The position numbers and the translations under genes were made by a program. Positions 16,123 through 25,020 of a stretch of 64,000 nucleotides of DNA are shown one piece after another. Under the pieces are notes generated by a model. The model was not told the DNA's origin. It was given only the letters and a program-made list of their open reading frames with translations, and searched no databases. The stretch comes from Sunxiuqinia sp963677175. Its GTDB lineage: Bacteria > Bacteroidota > Bacteroidia > Bacteroidales > Prolixibacteraceae. The DNA lies in the NCBI GenBank assembly GCA_963677175.2, contig CAXXES010000004.1, positions 496,001 to 560,000 on the forward strand, read 5' to 3'. Within the stretch, counting starts at the first letter, position 1, and every line of letters begins with the position of its first letter.

Positions 16123-19100
16123 TTAAAGTGTAATGTTAATACCGAATGAATACGTTGGCGAAGCCGGGTACAACCGGAAGATATAATCCGGGTCGAGCCC
16201 CTGCTTGTTGGCCCGCCAGATGATGCCGAGCTGGTTGACATAGCCGTACACCGATACCTTGCTGAAGGGAAGCCACCGGTGCCTGGAGTGCTGCAGGTCG
16301 TAGGAGACATTGATATCCTGGAAACGGATATGATCGCCTTTTTCCACCAGGATATCGGCATGGTTGTAGACAAAATCACGCGAGCTGCTGGTTCCCGCCA
16401 CGGGCATTGACGGTACCTGGGTGAACTGCTCATCCCCCGGCTTCATCCAACGCTCGCTGTACTCTTCATGGCCAATCCAGTTGTTAAAGAGTGCCGAGTA
16501 GCTCAGCGACGGTCGGCGGAAATAATACCCGAACTTGTAGCTGATGGTAAAACCCACGGTAAAATCCCCCAGCCGGAAGTTGTTGCGCAGCGAACCAAAA
16601 TCGGTGGGCAGCGCCGGGCCGCTGTAAACCAAGTCCTCCAGGCTCAGGTTGGACAGGATGGAGGCGTAATCCTTGGTGACCTCCCCGTCCAGGTAGACCT
16701 GCGGATCACCGGTCTGTGGGTCCAGCCCCGCCCATTCCAAACTGTAGAGGCTGTAGCGCGGGTTTCCCGGCACAGGGGTGGCAATGGATGAAAAATAACT
16801 GGAAATCGTATTGCTCTCATAATCGTAACGGGTAATCTTGTTGGTGGCTTTGCTGTACAGCAACTGAGTGGTCCAGTTCAATTGCCCGATGCGTTGATGC
16901 ACGTTCAGCTGCACATCCAGTCCCTGTCCCTTCAGGGCCGAGTTGTTGCCAATGAACTCGTTTCGCCCGCCCACACTGTAACCGATGGTAGGGTCCAGCG
17001 GCGCGCGGCCAATCAGGTCATCGCCCCGCTTAAGGTAGTATTCAATACTGCCCGACAGCAAATGGTTTTTGCTTTTAAAGTCAATTCCGAAGTTGGCCAT
17101 TTTGACTTTCTCCCACCGCAGGTTCGGGTTGGGCGGGGTCATCACCTGCACATAAGGCAGGCCGGTCACCGAATTGGTGTAATAATATCCCGTGGCATAA
17201 GCCGTGAGCGACTTGTTGACATTTCCGCTGTAACCGTACGTGCTTCGCAGTTTCAGCACCGGCAGCCAGTCCTTTAGCGGGTAGAATGCTTCGGAGCTGA
17301 TCTGCCAGCCCACACCGGCTGACCACAGCGGTACGCCCTTGTTGTTGGCATCCACCCCAAACAGGTTGGATTCATCTTTCCGGGCACTTGCCGTGAGCAT
17401 ATAACGTCCGTGTAAAGTGTAAGACAGGTTGCCGTAGTATGACCGGTTCCGGTCCGTCAGGTACGTTAAGGAAGACCGGTTGGGAATGGTGGCTGTTGAC
17501 CCTGTGGGCGAGAGCAGGTAGCTGGTGGTATAGTCCACCCGCGAGGTGGTCAGCAGCTCATCGCTGTAGCCATACACCCGGTCCGACAGGCCGGTGGTGC
17601 GGGCCTGCCGGACTTCCGTTCCGGCCAGCACACTGAGCCGGTGACGGTCACCCCAGTTCTTGTCCACATTAAGCTGGGCCCTGCCCGAATGCGAAACAAG
17701 GGACAGGTAGCTGTTATCCAGGATGCCGCCCTTGGGAACGGGAAACTGCAGGGTGCCATCCCCGTCGGTATAAGCATACTGGTTGATCATATTGCGCGTG
17801 TAATACAGTTCCTGGCTCTGAAAATCACGAATATGCCGGTCCTGGTTTTCGTATTGGTAGCGGCCCTCCACTTTGAGCCAGGAAACCAGGCGGTAGTTAA
17901 CCGCTGTGTTGATCCGGATATCATCCGTTTGGACCGTGTAATCCTTGTTTTCCAGCTCCTGCAAGGGGACATACGACCAGTCCAACAAGCCGTTGGCCTG
18001 CGCCTGGCCCACATAGGCCGTGTTGTAATCACGCACCACCGCCAGCGGGTTCCCGTTATCATCCGCCAGGCGGGCATAGGGGTAAAGGCCGTAAGTTCCC
18101 CCGCTGGTTATTGTGGCGCTTCCGCCGTTGTTTTGCGATTGTTTACTGTGGGAATACTGGATACCCGATGAAATCTCCAGCAAAGCTGTGGGATGATAAG
18201 TCAGCATGGAGTTGACCGTGACCCGGTCCAGCTCGTTTCGTACCAGGTTCTCCTGGTTTTGGTCCAGTCCGCCGCTTAGGTAATAGCTGACCGCTGATCC
18301 GCCTCCTTTCATGGAAAAGGAATGCTGGCGGTTGACACTGTTTTGGTACAGGTATTTGCTAAAGTCCCGGCGTACATCCAGCTGCCGGTACCGGTCCAGC
18401 TGCGCCTGGGCTTCCGTTTCGCTGATCTGCCCGTCGCGGCGGGCAATCAACAGCTCCACCACCGGCGACATAGCGGGCTGCGCAGAGTAATCCTCCATCC
18501 AGGTGTAATAGTTTTGATCAAACAGGCTTTGTTCCACATCAATAAAATCCGAAGCATTCAGAAACTGCGGGTTGTCGAACACATCCGGCTTGCGGCCAAT
18601 GGTCACGCTGTTGTTAATTTGAATAGTCATAGGCTGCTCCAACCGGCCTTTTTTGGTGGTAATCACAATCACCCCGTTACCGGCACGTACGCCCCAAATG
18701 GAAGCGGCAGCGGCATCCTTCAAAATGGTGATGCCCTCAATATCGTTCGGGTTCAGGTTGTCCAGATCCCCTTCATAGGGGAAGTTGTCGACAATCACCA
18801 GCGGGCTTTCCTCCGACTGGATGGTACTCTGCCCGCGGATACTCAGCGAGGGCGAACCGTCAAAGCGGCGGTCAAAGAGCAAAGCCGGGGTGATGTTCTC
18901 CAGGCGGCTGAGCACGTCGGTGCTCACCGCCCGGTTCACCAGCCGGTTGTCAATGTGGGTGTAGGAACCCAGGGTTTTATCTTTCGAGAGGGTCTGGTAG
19001 CCCGTGGAGACCACCACCTCACCGATGGAGACCACCTCCTGTTCGAGGTAAATGTTCAGCGGGCGCCCGTCGTGAGGGGCATAAACCGTTTGCCGGAAAT

Positions 19101-19338
19101 ACCCGACATGGGAAACCAGGAGTGACGGTTCACCGGCAGGCAGGGCTAGCTCAAAATGGCCGAGGCTGTCGGTTACGGCCGATGCGGTATAGCCGGGGGT
19201 GGTGATGTAAACGCCGGGCAGGGCTTTTCCGCCGGTTTCAAACACGGTGCCCGTTACCTGTCCTGACTGGGCAAACAGCCGGGCCGGCAATGCCAGGGCC
19301 AGGCCAAGGATCAGTAAACAACGAATTTTATTTTGCAT
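16123..19338 (-). CDS. SusC/RagA-family TonB-linked outer-membrane transporter
   Basis: This 1071-residue receptor has a signal peptide ending near ARLFAQSG. A CarboxypepD_reg-like domain spans about 27-105 (GTVFETGGKALPGVYITTPG). The plug at about 110-230 carries the SusC hallmark segments PSLSIRGQSTIQ and GVRAGNGVIVITTKKG. A ~840-residue barrel ends in YSFGINITL. It imports oligomeric nutrients or chelates in a TonB-dependent manner with the SusD lipoprotein encoded 6 bp downstream. The codon use is GC-rich, unlike the receptor at 8168-10729, so this operon probably has a different origin. The ligand cannot be read from the sequence. Confidence 0.95.
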   Translation of the reverse strand: MQNKIRCLLILGLALALPARLFAQSGQVTGTVFETGGKALPGVYITTPGYTASAVTDSLGHFELALPAGEPSLLVSHVGYFRQTVYAPHDGRPLNIYLEQEVVSIGEVVVSTGYQTLSKDKTLGSYTHIDNRLVNRAVSTDVLSRLENITPALLFDRRFDGSPSLSIRGQSTIQSEESPLVIVDNFPYEGDLDNLNPNDIEGITILKDAAAASIWGVRAGNGVIVITTKKGRLEQPMTIQINNSVTIGRKPDVFDNPQFLNASDFIDVEQSLFDQNYYTWMEDYSAQPAMSPVVELLIARRDGQISETEAQAQLDRYRQLDVRRDFSKYLYQNSVNRQHSFSMKGGGSAVSYYLSGGLDQNQENLVRNELDRVTVNSMLTYHPTALLEISSGIQYSHSKQSQNNGGSATITSGGTYGLYPYARLADDNGNPLAVVRDYNTAYVGQAQANGLLDWSYVPLQELENKDYTVQTDDIRINTAVNYRLVSWLKVEGRYQYENQDRHIRDFQSQELYYTRNMINQYAYTDGDGTLQFPVPKGGILDNSYLSLVSHSGRAQLNVDKNWGDRHRLSVLAGTEVRQARTTGLSDRVYGYSDELLTTSRVDYTTSYLLSPTGSTATIPNRSSLTYLTDRNRSYYGNLSYTLHGRYMLTASARKDESNLFGVDANNKGVPLWSAGVGWQISSEAFYPLKDWLPVLKLRSTYGYSGNVNKSLTAYATGYYYTNSVTGLPYVQVMTPPNPNLRWEKVKMANFGIDFKSKNHLLSGSIEYYLKRGDDLIGRAPLDPTIGYSVGGRNEFIGNNSALKGQGLDVQLNVHQRIGQLNWTTQLLYSKATNKITRYDYESNTISSYFSSIATPVPGNPRYSLYSLEWAGLDPQTGDPQVYLDGEVTKDYASILSNLSLEDLVYSGPALPTDFGSLRNNFRLGDFTVGFTISYKFGYYFRRPSLSYSALFNNWIGHEEYSERWMKPGDEQFTQVPSMPVAGTSSSRDFVYNHADILVEKGDHIRFQDINVSYDLQHSRHRWLPFSKVSVYGYVNQLGIIWRANKQGLDPDYIFRLYPASPTYSFGINITL

Positions 19339-19360
19339 AGAATGATAGGATAAATTGTTT

Positions 19361-20668
19361 TTAATCGAATTGTTGAATCACAAGCAGATCAATCCCGCAG
19401 CGTTCCTGCTCAAGGTAGAGTCCGTAGGGTTTCAAAGCAGCGCTAAACAGGCGGATATCCTTCTGGCCGGTTGGGAAGCTGATGTCAATCTCTCCGGTCA
19501 GGCCCGTGCAGTCAATCACCGGGAAAGGATCATCCTTGTAGAGGCCGGTCACCGCCCGGTAGAAGTTTTGGAACGGTTGTTTGCGGTACACCAGCCGGTT
19601 CGGCTCATCATTGATAATCTCCGGCTTGGTGCTTTTGGAAAGCAGCTTTCCCGGGTCCCCGGTGTGTTTGAGCACCCAGCATTTTACCTGTCGCTTTTCA
19701 ATGGTGCCACGCAGGTGATGGATGCCTCCAAAGAAACGGTTTAAATCCTCCAGCATCAACTGCCCGGCCCGGGCTTTTTGGTCCGACGGTATGATCAGCT
19801 CGTAACAGTAATACCGGTCGCGGGCAGCGGGTGCGTAAGCTGGCACCCCCGGAGGAGGCAGCACTTGTTGCCGGTCAAAATCCTCGATACAGCGGTTGGC
19901 TTGCGCCAGGCTCCCATCGCCCAGGTAGCGCATGGCTGTGCGGTACAACTGCACAACGGTACCATTCAGCGCTCTCAGTTTATAGCGGTTCAGGCTGTCG
20001 GTGTACACCCCGCCGCCACCAATGCCATCGAGGTAGCCGGTAATCACCGAGTGGTACAGCAGGTCGGAGGCCTGACCGCCATTACCGTCCACCAGCAGGG
20101 GACGGGACAGGTCGTAGTCGAAATTGCTTTTCTTTTCGGCCAGTTGGGCCGGGTTGCCCGAGAGCTGGGCCCGGATGTTTTCAGCCGTGACTTCCGCTTC
20201 GCCGGTGATGGCCACCACCTTCCCGTCCCTGATCCACACCTCGTGGGGGACATGGTTATGGGGAAACAGCCCGGACAGGGTTGTGTCTGCGGTTACCGAT
20301 GGCAGGCTGACCTGGCGGGCAGCAAAGAATTTGGCAATGGCGGCTTTGTCCTGCGAAGTGACCATCAGGATTTGAAGCTGGCCGTCAAACTCCCGCTGGA
20401 GCTGTTCGAGCCGCGGGATGGCTTCAACACATGGGTGGCACCAGGTAGCCCAGAAGTCCAGGATCAGCAGCTTACCTTCGAAGTCCGACAGGCGGGCGGT
20501 TTCCTCAGGATGGTTAAGCACCTCCTTCAGCAGGAGACCGGGCACCGGGTCGCCCGGCTTTAAGGGACCGGACGCTTCCTGCTCGGGCAGGCTGCAATGC
20601 ACAAAATGCAAAAGCATGCCTGCTGCAAGCAGGATCAACCGTACCGGAATTTGGAGTTTGTATCTCAT
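19361..20668 (-). CDS. TlpA-type thioredoxin fused to a TIGR03435-like C-terminal domain
   Basis: The start is taken at the second methionine (MRYKLQIPVRLILL) because it opens a signal peptide or lipobox ending at the cysteine near residue 25; the upstream 16 codons lack coding character. Residues ~38-170 form a TlpA/ResA thioredoxin fold with the redox motif WCHPC (Cys at about 77 and 80) and the cis-proline loop VPHEVW. Residues ~190-435 are a separate domain whose end (FPVIDCTGLTGEIDISFP, then GLYLEQERCGIDLLVIQ) resembles the TIGR03435 family. It acts outside the inner membrane as a disulfide reductase or carrier. It lies 22 bp before susC on the same strand, forming one operon. Confidence 0.82.
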   Translation of the reverse strand: MRYKLQIPVRLILLAAGMLLHFVHCSLPEQEASGPLKPGDPVPGLLLKEVLNHPEETARLSDFEGKLLILDFWATWCHPCVEAIPRLEQLQREFDGQLQILMVTSQDKAAIAKFFAARQVSLPSVTADTTLSGLFPHNHVPHEVWIRDGKVVAITGEAEVTAENIRAQLSGNPAQLAEKKSNFDYDLSRPLLVDGNGGQASDLLYHSVITGYLDGIGGGGVYTDSLNRYKLRALNGTVVQLYRTAMRYLGDGSLAQANRCIEDFDRQQVLPPPGVPAYAPAARDRYYCYELIIPSDQKARAGQLMLEDLNRFFGGIHHLRGTIEKRQVKCWVLKHTGDPGKLLSKSTKPEIINDEPNRLVYRKQPFQNFYRAVTGLYKDDPFPVIDCTGLTGEIDISFPTGQKDIRLFSAALKPYGLYLEQERCGIDLLVIQQFD

Positions 20669-21480
20669 TATTTTTAAGTTTTGGTTTCGTAAAAAGTAGA
20701 TTGAACACAAAGCCACGAAGCCACAAAGGATTTGTTATTCGGTAAATAGCTAAGGGCCTTCGTGACCTCGTACCCTCGTGACGTCGTGACTTCGCGCGTT
20801 CGCAGATTCGTCCCGTCGGGTTCGGAGAAGGCATGGCAAGGCCAGGAAGCAGAAAATGGGTTTCATACTTTTAAGATTTTTGTGTGTAAGCTGAAGTTTG
20901 GTGTTTCCCCCAAAACCCCAGGGTTCCGGAGAACCCTAGGGGTTTACATTTGGGGGTTATTGATGCTGCCCTTGCATTTACGGGGCACGTCTGGGGAAAA
21001 TAAAGCGTTTAAAACGAGGCATAACACTGGTTGTTTAAAGGTCGATTCGATATCGATTAAAGCCGTTCCCAACCGTAAGGGAGAACATCCTGCTTAAAGA
21101 TTTTTCTCATTCAACGCCTGTGGATTGTTCCGCTTGCAAGGTGCAGCAACCGGATGAAATGTGGGATAAAAATGATATAAAAAAAGAAGGCGTGAACGAT
21201 TGCCATTATTCCTCACTACTGGCACCGCAAAGAGCCCTCGTCAGAGAATAAAACAATGTCCACGCCCTTATTTCTAAGGGCGCTTCCATGCTTTGACCTC
21301 TGACATTGAATTTTGCGGTTTCGTAGTGAAGGTCAAAAAGCGCTATGTGATTTTCGTATCTTGCGATACAAAACTACTATTTCTTTTTAAATCCGTTATG
21401 TCTTCATATGCTGCTTTAATTTGGGTTCACCCAAAGAAAATAAGATTTAACTTGATAATAAAAATAATACAGCGAATAAT
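20669..21480. other. Long intergenic region with hairpins
   Basis: About 800 bases separate the divergent TlpA operon and the XRE gene. GC content falls from left to right. It holds the nested hairpin at 20907-20956 and a small perfect hairpin at 21263-21282 (CGCCCTTA tttc TAAGGGCG). Short open frames (for example 20762-21097 and 21293-21529) have no ribosome sites or recognisable domains. The TlpA-SusC-SusD promoter should lie near the left end. Confidence 0.4.
20907..20956. repeat. Nested 50-base intergenic hairpin
   Basis: The outer arm CCCCCAAA pairs with TTTGGGGG. The inner arm AACCCCAGGGTTC pairs with GAACCCTAGGGGTT with one bulged base, leaving a tiny CGGA loop. It has no T-run, so it is not a standard terminator. 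It could be an RNA-processing site, a REP-like unit or a miniature mobile element. Confidence 0.6.
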
Positions 21481-21550
21481 TATTCTCATTTCATTCTTAA
21501 TTATTCCATTAATTTCAGGGTTTTGTTAATTTTGATACAAATTGAGAATA
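21481..21550 (+). promoter_or_regulatory. Putative promoter and operator of the XRE gene
   Basis: TATTCTCA (21481-21488) and TGAGAATA (21543-21550) are perfect inverted 8-mers flanking TAATTTTG (21527-21534). The latter fits the Bacteroidota -7 consensus TAnnTTTG. The layout suggests autoregulation by the repressor whose ATG begins two bases after the second arm, but the 54-base spacing would need looping or two separate sites. Confidence 0.4.
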
Positions 21551-21551
21551 T

Positions 21552-21965
21552 ATGGAAACAGAAGAAAGGACGCTAAAAAACACGCATCACGGACATGCGG
21601 TTAAACGTATTCGCCATACACTGGGTATCAAGCAGGACGCTTTAGCCGCTGATATTGGGATAAGCCAGACTATGATCTCCAGATATGAACAGAAGAAGGT
21701 CATTGAGGATGATGTAATCGAAAAAATCGCCAAAGTCCTAGATGTATCTCCAGAATTCATTAAGGAAATGGAAGAAGACCCGGTAACTATTATTATTGAA
21801 AATAGTAATATTGAGAACAATACAGGGGCAGCAGGCTATTACATTGCTGGTGACAATATCAATAATAATCCAATGGAAAAAATTGCAGGACTTTTTGAAA
21901 AATTATTACAGGCCGAACAAAGGAAAATAGAACTGTTGGAGAAGCTGCTGAAAGAGAGGAAATAG
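21552..21965 (+). CDS. XRE-family helix-turn-helix regulator
   Basis: This 137-residue protein has an N-terminal HTH_3 domain (residues ~17-75: AVKRIRHTLGIKQDALAADI, then SQTMISRYEQKK, then VLDVSPEFIKE). A short asparagine-rich linker (NIENNTGAAGYYIAGDNINNN) leads to a C-terminal helix AEQRKIELLEKLLKERK, probably a coiled coil for dimerisation. It is a DNA-binding repressor or activator. With the ORF6N gene 160 bp downstream it resembles a phage or mobile-element regulatory pair. It may bind the TATTCTCA inverted repeats just upstream. Confidence 0.88.
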   Translation: METEERTLKNTHHGHAVKRIRHTLGIKQDALAADIGISQTMISRYEQKKVIEDDVIEKIAKVLDVSPEFIKEMEEDPVTIIIENSNIENNTGAAGYYIAGDNINNNPMEKIAGLFEKLLQAEQRKIELLEKLLKERK

Positions 21966-21975
21966 CTTTTTGCAG

Positions 21976-22119
21976 ATGCGACTGCGGCAGTTCATCCCCA
22001 ACAAAGAATACATCAACTATCAAAAAAGCGACGTAAGGGAAAACAGCCTGTTAAAAAAATACCCTAAGCGAATACCCCGGCGCCATATCCATCTACTTCT
22101 GATTGGCAGGGGAAAATGA
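21976..22119 (+). CDS. Possible 47-residue small protein
   Basis: A short frame, MRLRQFIPNKEYINYQKSDV..., lies between the XRE gene and ORF6N, ending 7 bases before the next ATG. It is strongly basic and could be a real small gene or a leftover C-terminus of a lost gene. No Shine-Dalgarno-like sequence precedes it, and I recognise no family. Confidence 0.25.
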   Translation: MRLRQFIPNKEYINYQKSDVRENSLLKKYPKRIPRRHIHLLLIGRGK

Positions 22120-22126
22120 TTAAATA

Positions 22127-22669
22127 ATGGAGTTACAAGTTATTCAACGCAAAATTCACGAAATCAGAGGCCAGCAGGTCATGTTGGACTTCGATTTGGC
22201 CGAATTGTATGAAGTTGAGACCAAAGTGCTTAATCAGGCAGTTAAGCGAAATTCAAAACGATTTCCCACTGACTTTATGTTTAAGCTTACACAGGTCGAA
22301 TGGGGAATCTTGAAGTCACAATTTGTGACTTCAAGATGGGGAGGTTCCAGAAAACCTCCTTCCGCATTCACGGAGCAAGGTCTGGCTATGTTAAGTGGCA
22401 TCCTCAATTCGGATAAAGCGATTGAGGTGAACATTAATATCATGCGGGCCTTTGTCGCTATCCGGAGGTATATGATCCAAACTGCTCCATCATCTCTTTC
22501 GGGGGAACTGCAGGAAATCAAGGAGCGCATTAAAGCCTTGGAAGAGATCGACGAAGACAATGAAAAGAAGTTTGACGACATCTATATCGCGTTGACCCAA
22601 CTTGCCATGAAGCAACAGCTTGCGGCCAAATCACGCAATCCCATCGGGTTTATAAAACCAAAAGAATGA
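22127..22669 (+). CDS. ORF6N-domain protein
   Basis: This 180-residue protein carries an ORF6N domain at about residues 5-90. The signature runs from IHEIRGQQVMLDFDLAELY through TKVLNQAVKRN and RFPTDFMFKLT to PSAFTEQGLAMLSGIL. The C-terminal ~60 residues form a helix likely to be a coiled coil (ELQEIKERIKALEEIDEDNE). ORF6N proteins are DNA-binding or anti-repressor-like and are found in phages, integrated elements and as chromosomal singletons in Bacteroidota. With the adjacent XRE gene it supports a mobile-element origin for the left edge of this accessory region. A terminator hairpin follows. Confidence 0.88.
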   Translation: MELQVIQRKIHEIRGQQVMLDFDLAELYEVETKVLNQAVKRNSKRFPTDFMFKLTQVEWGILKSQFVTSRWGGSRKPPSAFTEQGLAMLSGILNSDKAIEVNINIMRAFVAIRRYMIQTAPSSLSGELQEIKERIKALEEIDEDNEKKFDDIYIALTQLAMKQQLAAKSRNPIGFIKPKE

Positions 22670-22686
22670 ATCAAAAGCAAGGTTAA

Positions 22687-22712
22687 CCGGAATTTGTCAT
22701 TCCGGGCTTTTT
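22687..22712 (+). terminator. Rho-independent terminator after ORF6N
   Basis: The stem CCGGAAT / ATTCCGG with loop TTGTC is followed by GCTTTTTC, 18 bases after the ORF6N stop codon. It should end that transcript. Confidence 0.8.
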
Positions 22713-22941
22713 CAGCTGGTTATTTGTCATCACGAACAAAGGGAACCTTGCAGGCGCGGTTATGCAATCCTTGCTGCGCGATGGGCCAGACAGATGAGTT
22801 AAAATATTCCCTTATTGTCGCTCAACTTGGAAGCCTCTGCTTTCAGACCCACCGGGAAAACAATTTATCAACATTCCTTATTATTGATGATTTTTTGTTC
22901 AGGATTATTGTAACTTTCTGGCATCAAACAATAAACTAACA

Positions 22942-23193
22942 ATGCAAACAACACCTGAATACCCTCCGGAAATAGACACTCATCAGAAAAAGCAAAACAT
23001 ACAAAAACTATACTCTGAAAGGGGATATAGGATAAGTGTGGGGAAATGTAGCCAAGGTGGAGGTGAGGCAGCAGCCCTGGTCACAAAGCCCGCCAGCTTG
23101 CATGGAATGGAAATCCGGGCATTAAGACAGATAACAAGAATGAGAAAAAAGTGTAATAAGTTCGGGGTATTACATAGTTGCCTGCAACGTTAA
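22942..23193 (+). CDS. Uncertain small ORF
   Basis: This 83-codon frame begins MQTTPEYPPEIDTHQKKQNI. The N-terminal third looks protein-like, while the rest (GGGEAAALVTKPASLHG) does not, so it may be a truncated gene joined to other sequence. It ends at GCAACGTTAAAAG, one of several CGTTR words at gene boundaries in this region. The remaining DNA in 22713-23230 shows no gene. Confidence 0.2.
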   Translation: MQTTPEYPPEIDTHQKKQNIQKLYSERGYRISVGKCSQGGGEAAALVTKPASLHGMEIRALRQITRMRKKCNKFGVLHSCLQR

Positions 23194-23230
23194 AAGACAA
23201 ATAAATAACTACTAATCGAATGGGAATAAG

Positions 23231-24346
23231 ATGGAAAAAAGCAATCTGAAAAATAAGTTTGATATTCCAGATCCTGTATTAGGATCGTTATTTTTAATAA
23301 TTGTTGTATTATTTTTTTCACCATATATTGGAGGAGTAGATTTTGGGTTCCTAAAAATTCCTTCCTTTCAACCTACGATTTTGGTATTTTTGAAAGTAGC
23401 TGGACCAATATTGATAGTATTGTTCATTTTTCTATTTATACCATTACTCAAAATAAAGACAACCACACAAAATCAGACTAGTTTTATAGAGAAAACAGAA
23501 ATGCATACTCAATCAAAGTATGTACTTCAAAGCACACCTGACATTGTTATCGATGTGCTAAATAAAAATAATATCAACACAAATGGACTAAAAATATACG
23601 CCGGGTTTAATATAAACGATTTATATAAGAGGGCTTATATTTTGAACCCTAACTTAAGCGTTGAGAAGACAAATAGTATAATAAATACTGCAAGAGAAAC
23701 AGCTTTTACTAAAAAATACGCAGCTCCAAAAGAGGACGAAAAACTTTTACCAGATTCAAAACTAAAAGACCTTGGTTTAAAAGAATGGGATTTCTATTTA
23801 AATGAATTTATTAAATTAAATGAGGTTGATAATATAGAAAACCTTACAGTCTTGGATGTTGGCATAGGTAATGCTTTTGCGTCACATATATTTTTAAAAA
23901 AATGTTCAAATTTATTTGGAGTTGATATTTCAAAAAGAGCACTTGATTATGCTAAAGATAAATTACCTAACGCTCACTTATGCAAAGGAAGCGCTGAAAA
24001 TTTAACAATGATTAAATCATTTTCGATTGATTTATATATATCTCTAAGATCCTATCAGTCAACTCTCTTTGATATAAAGCAGTCCTTACATGAAGCGTAT
24101 AGAGTCCTTGCTCAAGGTGGGAGGATCATTATATCGATTCCTTCAATGTTTCTTATCAAAGATGTAGATAATAATATTGTGGGTTATACTAAAGGACTAA
24201 TTGCTCCCTACTCAAAAACACCTAGTATGGAATATGCATTAGAAATCGCTAATAGAATAAAATTTTATCTAGAATTATTAGGATTCTATGAAATAAGCAT
24301 TTATAAAGATTCTCCGTATGAAATATATATTGGAGGAAGAAAATAA
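23231..24346 (+). CDS. Membrane-anchored SAM-dependent methyltransferase
   Basis: This 371-residue protein has two hydrophobic segments near the N-terminus (about residues 17-38 and 52-75), then a hydrophilic region. From about 195 to 320 there is a class I methyltransferase core: motif I as LDVGIGNAFASHIF, acidic loop GVDISKRALDYAK, motif II region DLYISLRSYQS, and motif III as VLAQGGRIIISIPS. The fold resembles methyltransferase type 11 enzymes acting on small molecules or lipids, here held at the inner membrane. It is AT-rich with no close functional neighbour. Right after it come a terminator hairpin and a group II intron, so it sits in cassette-like accessory DNA. The substrate is unknown. 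Confidence 0.8.
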   Translation: MEKSNLKNKFDIPDPVLGSLFLIIVVLFFSPYIGGVDFGFLKIPSFQPTILVFLKVAGPILIVLFIFLFIPLLKIKTTTQNQTSFIEKTEMHTQSKYVLQSTPDIVIDVLNKNNINTNGLKIYAGFNINDLYKRAYILNPNLSVEKTNSIINTARETAFTKKYAAPKEDEKLLPDSKLKDLGLKEWDFYLNEFIKLNEVDNIENLTVLDVGIGNAFASHIFLKKCSNLFGVDISKRALDYAKDKLPNAHLCKGSAENLTMIKSFSIDLYISLRSYQSTLFDIKQSLHEAYRVLAQGGRIIISIPSMFLIKDVDNNIVGYTKGLIAPYSKTPSMEYALEIANRIKFYLELLGFYEISIYKDSPYEIYIGGRK

Positions 24347-24391
24347 AAACTACCGGCAAACAAGTTGTAATATGGCAGGCGGGGGTTTTAG

Positions 24392-24415
24392 CGGTCTGAC
24401 AAGTCAGACCTTTTG
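24392..24415 (+). terminator. Terminator hairpin upstream of the group II intron
   Basis: GGTCTGAC aa GTCAGACC followed by TTTTGC forms a compact stem with a T-run, 45 bases after the methyltransferase stop. Some bacterial group II introns, notably class C, insert next to such hairpins, and the proposed intron start lies about 57 bases further on. Confidence 0.7.
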
Positions 24416-25020
24416 CGCACTTTCCTGCGGGTCTGACACTCCCGATTGCATCGGGACCGCCCGACCACATAGTGTGCCGAGAAGCAGAACATCGGCAAAT
24501 CTATCGTTCTGCATGCTGTAAATAAGATGGAGGAATCCGGCATCTGCTGGATGAACCTCCGGTGTCGTCTTGCAGGAGGGGGCATCAAACCACCCAAAGG
24601 TGCTTTGGTTAAGAGCCTTGGTACTGAGCGTTTGGGAAACGGGTATGTCAAGAGCATACTCAGGTATGGGTATAAGAGCTAAACGGAAGTAAACCGCTGA
24701 TGAGGAGTCGAGAAGTGGCCACCTTCTGTCAAAAGTTGTAGCGTATGTTATGCAACGATAAGCACAGCGGGCACCTGTTTACTGGCTGTGCGGCAGGCGT
24801 CTTTCAGGCGGTAGGACTTATACCCGGGCTTATTTGCGGAACTCGGGAACCAGTCACATTGATGGAAAGTGAAAGGCACAACAGGTACAACCTGGAGGCC
24901 GAATAACGATGCAATGTACTGGGACGGACTGAGCCGTAGTAGTGATGAAGCTTCTGTAATGGAAGTGGAGCGAAGGGCTCAGGTTATACAGTCACATAAC
25001 ATTTAACAACTCGCAAGAGG

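Noticed and set aside
15307..20563. Numerous plus-strand frames opposite susD, susC and tlpA, up to 267 residues
   Set aside because: High GC content leaves the opposite strand open. None has a family resemblance or ribosome site, and the minus-strand genes are complete.
24249..24657. Short minus-strand frames at the intron's 5' end
   Set aside because: They lie within structured intron RNA and the terminator region and have no coding features.
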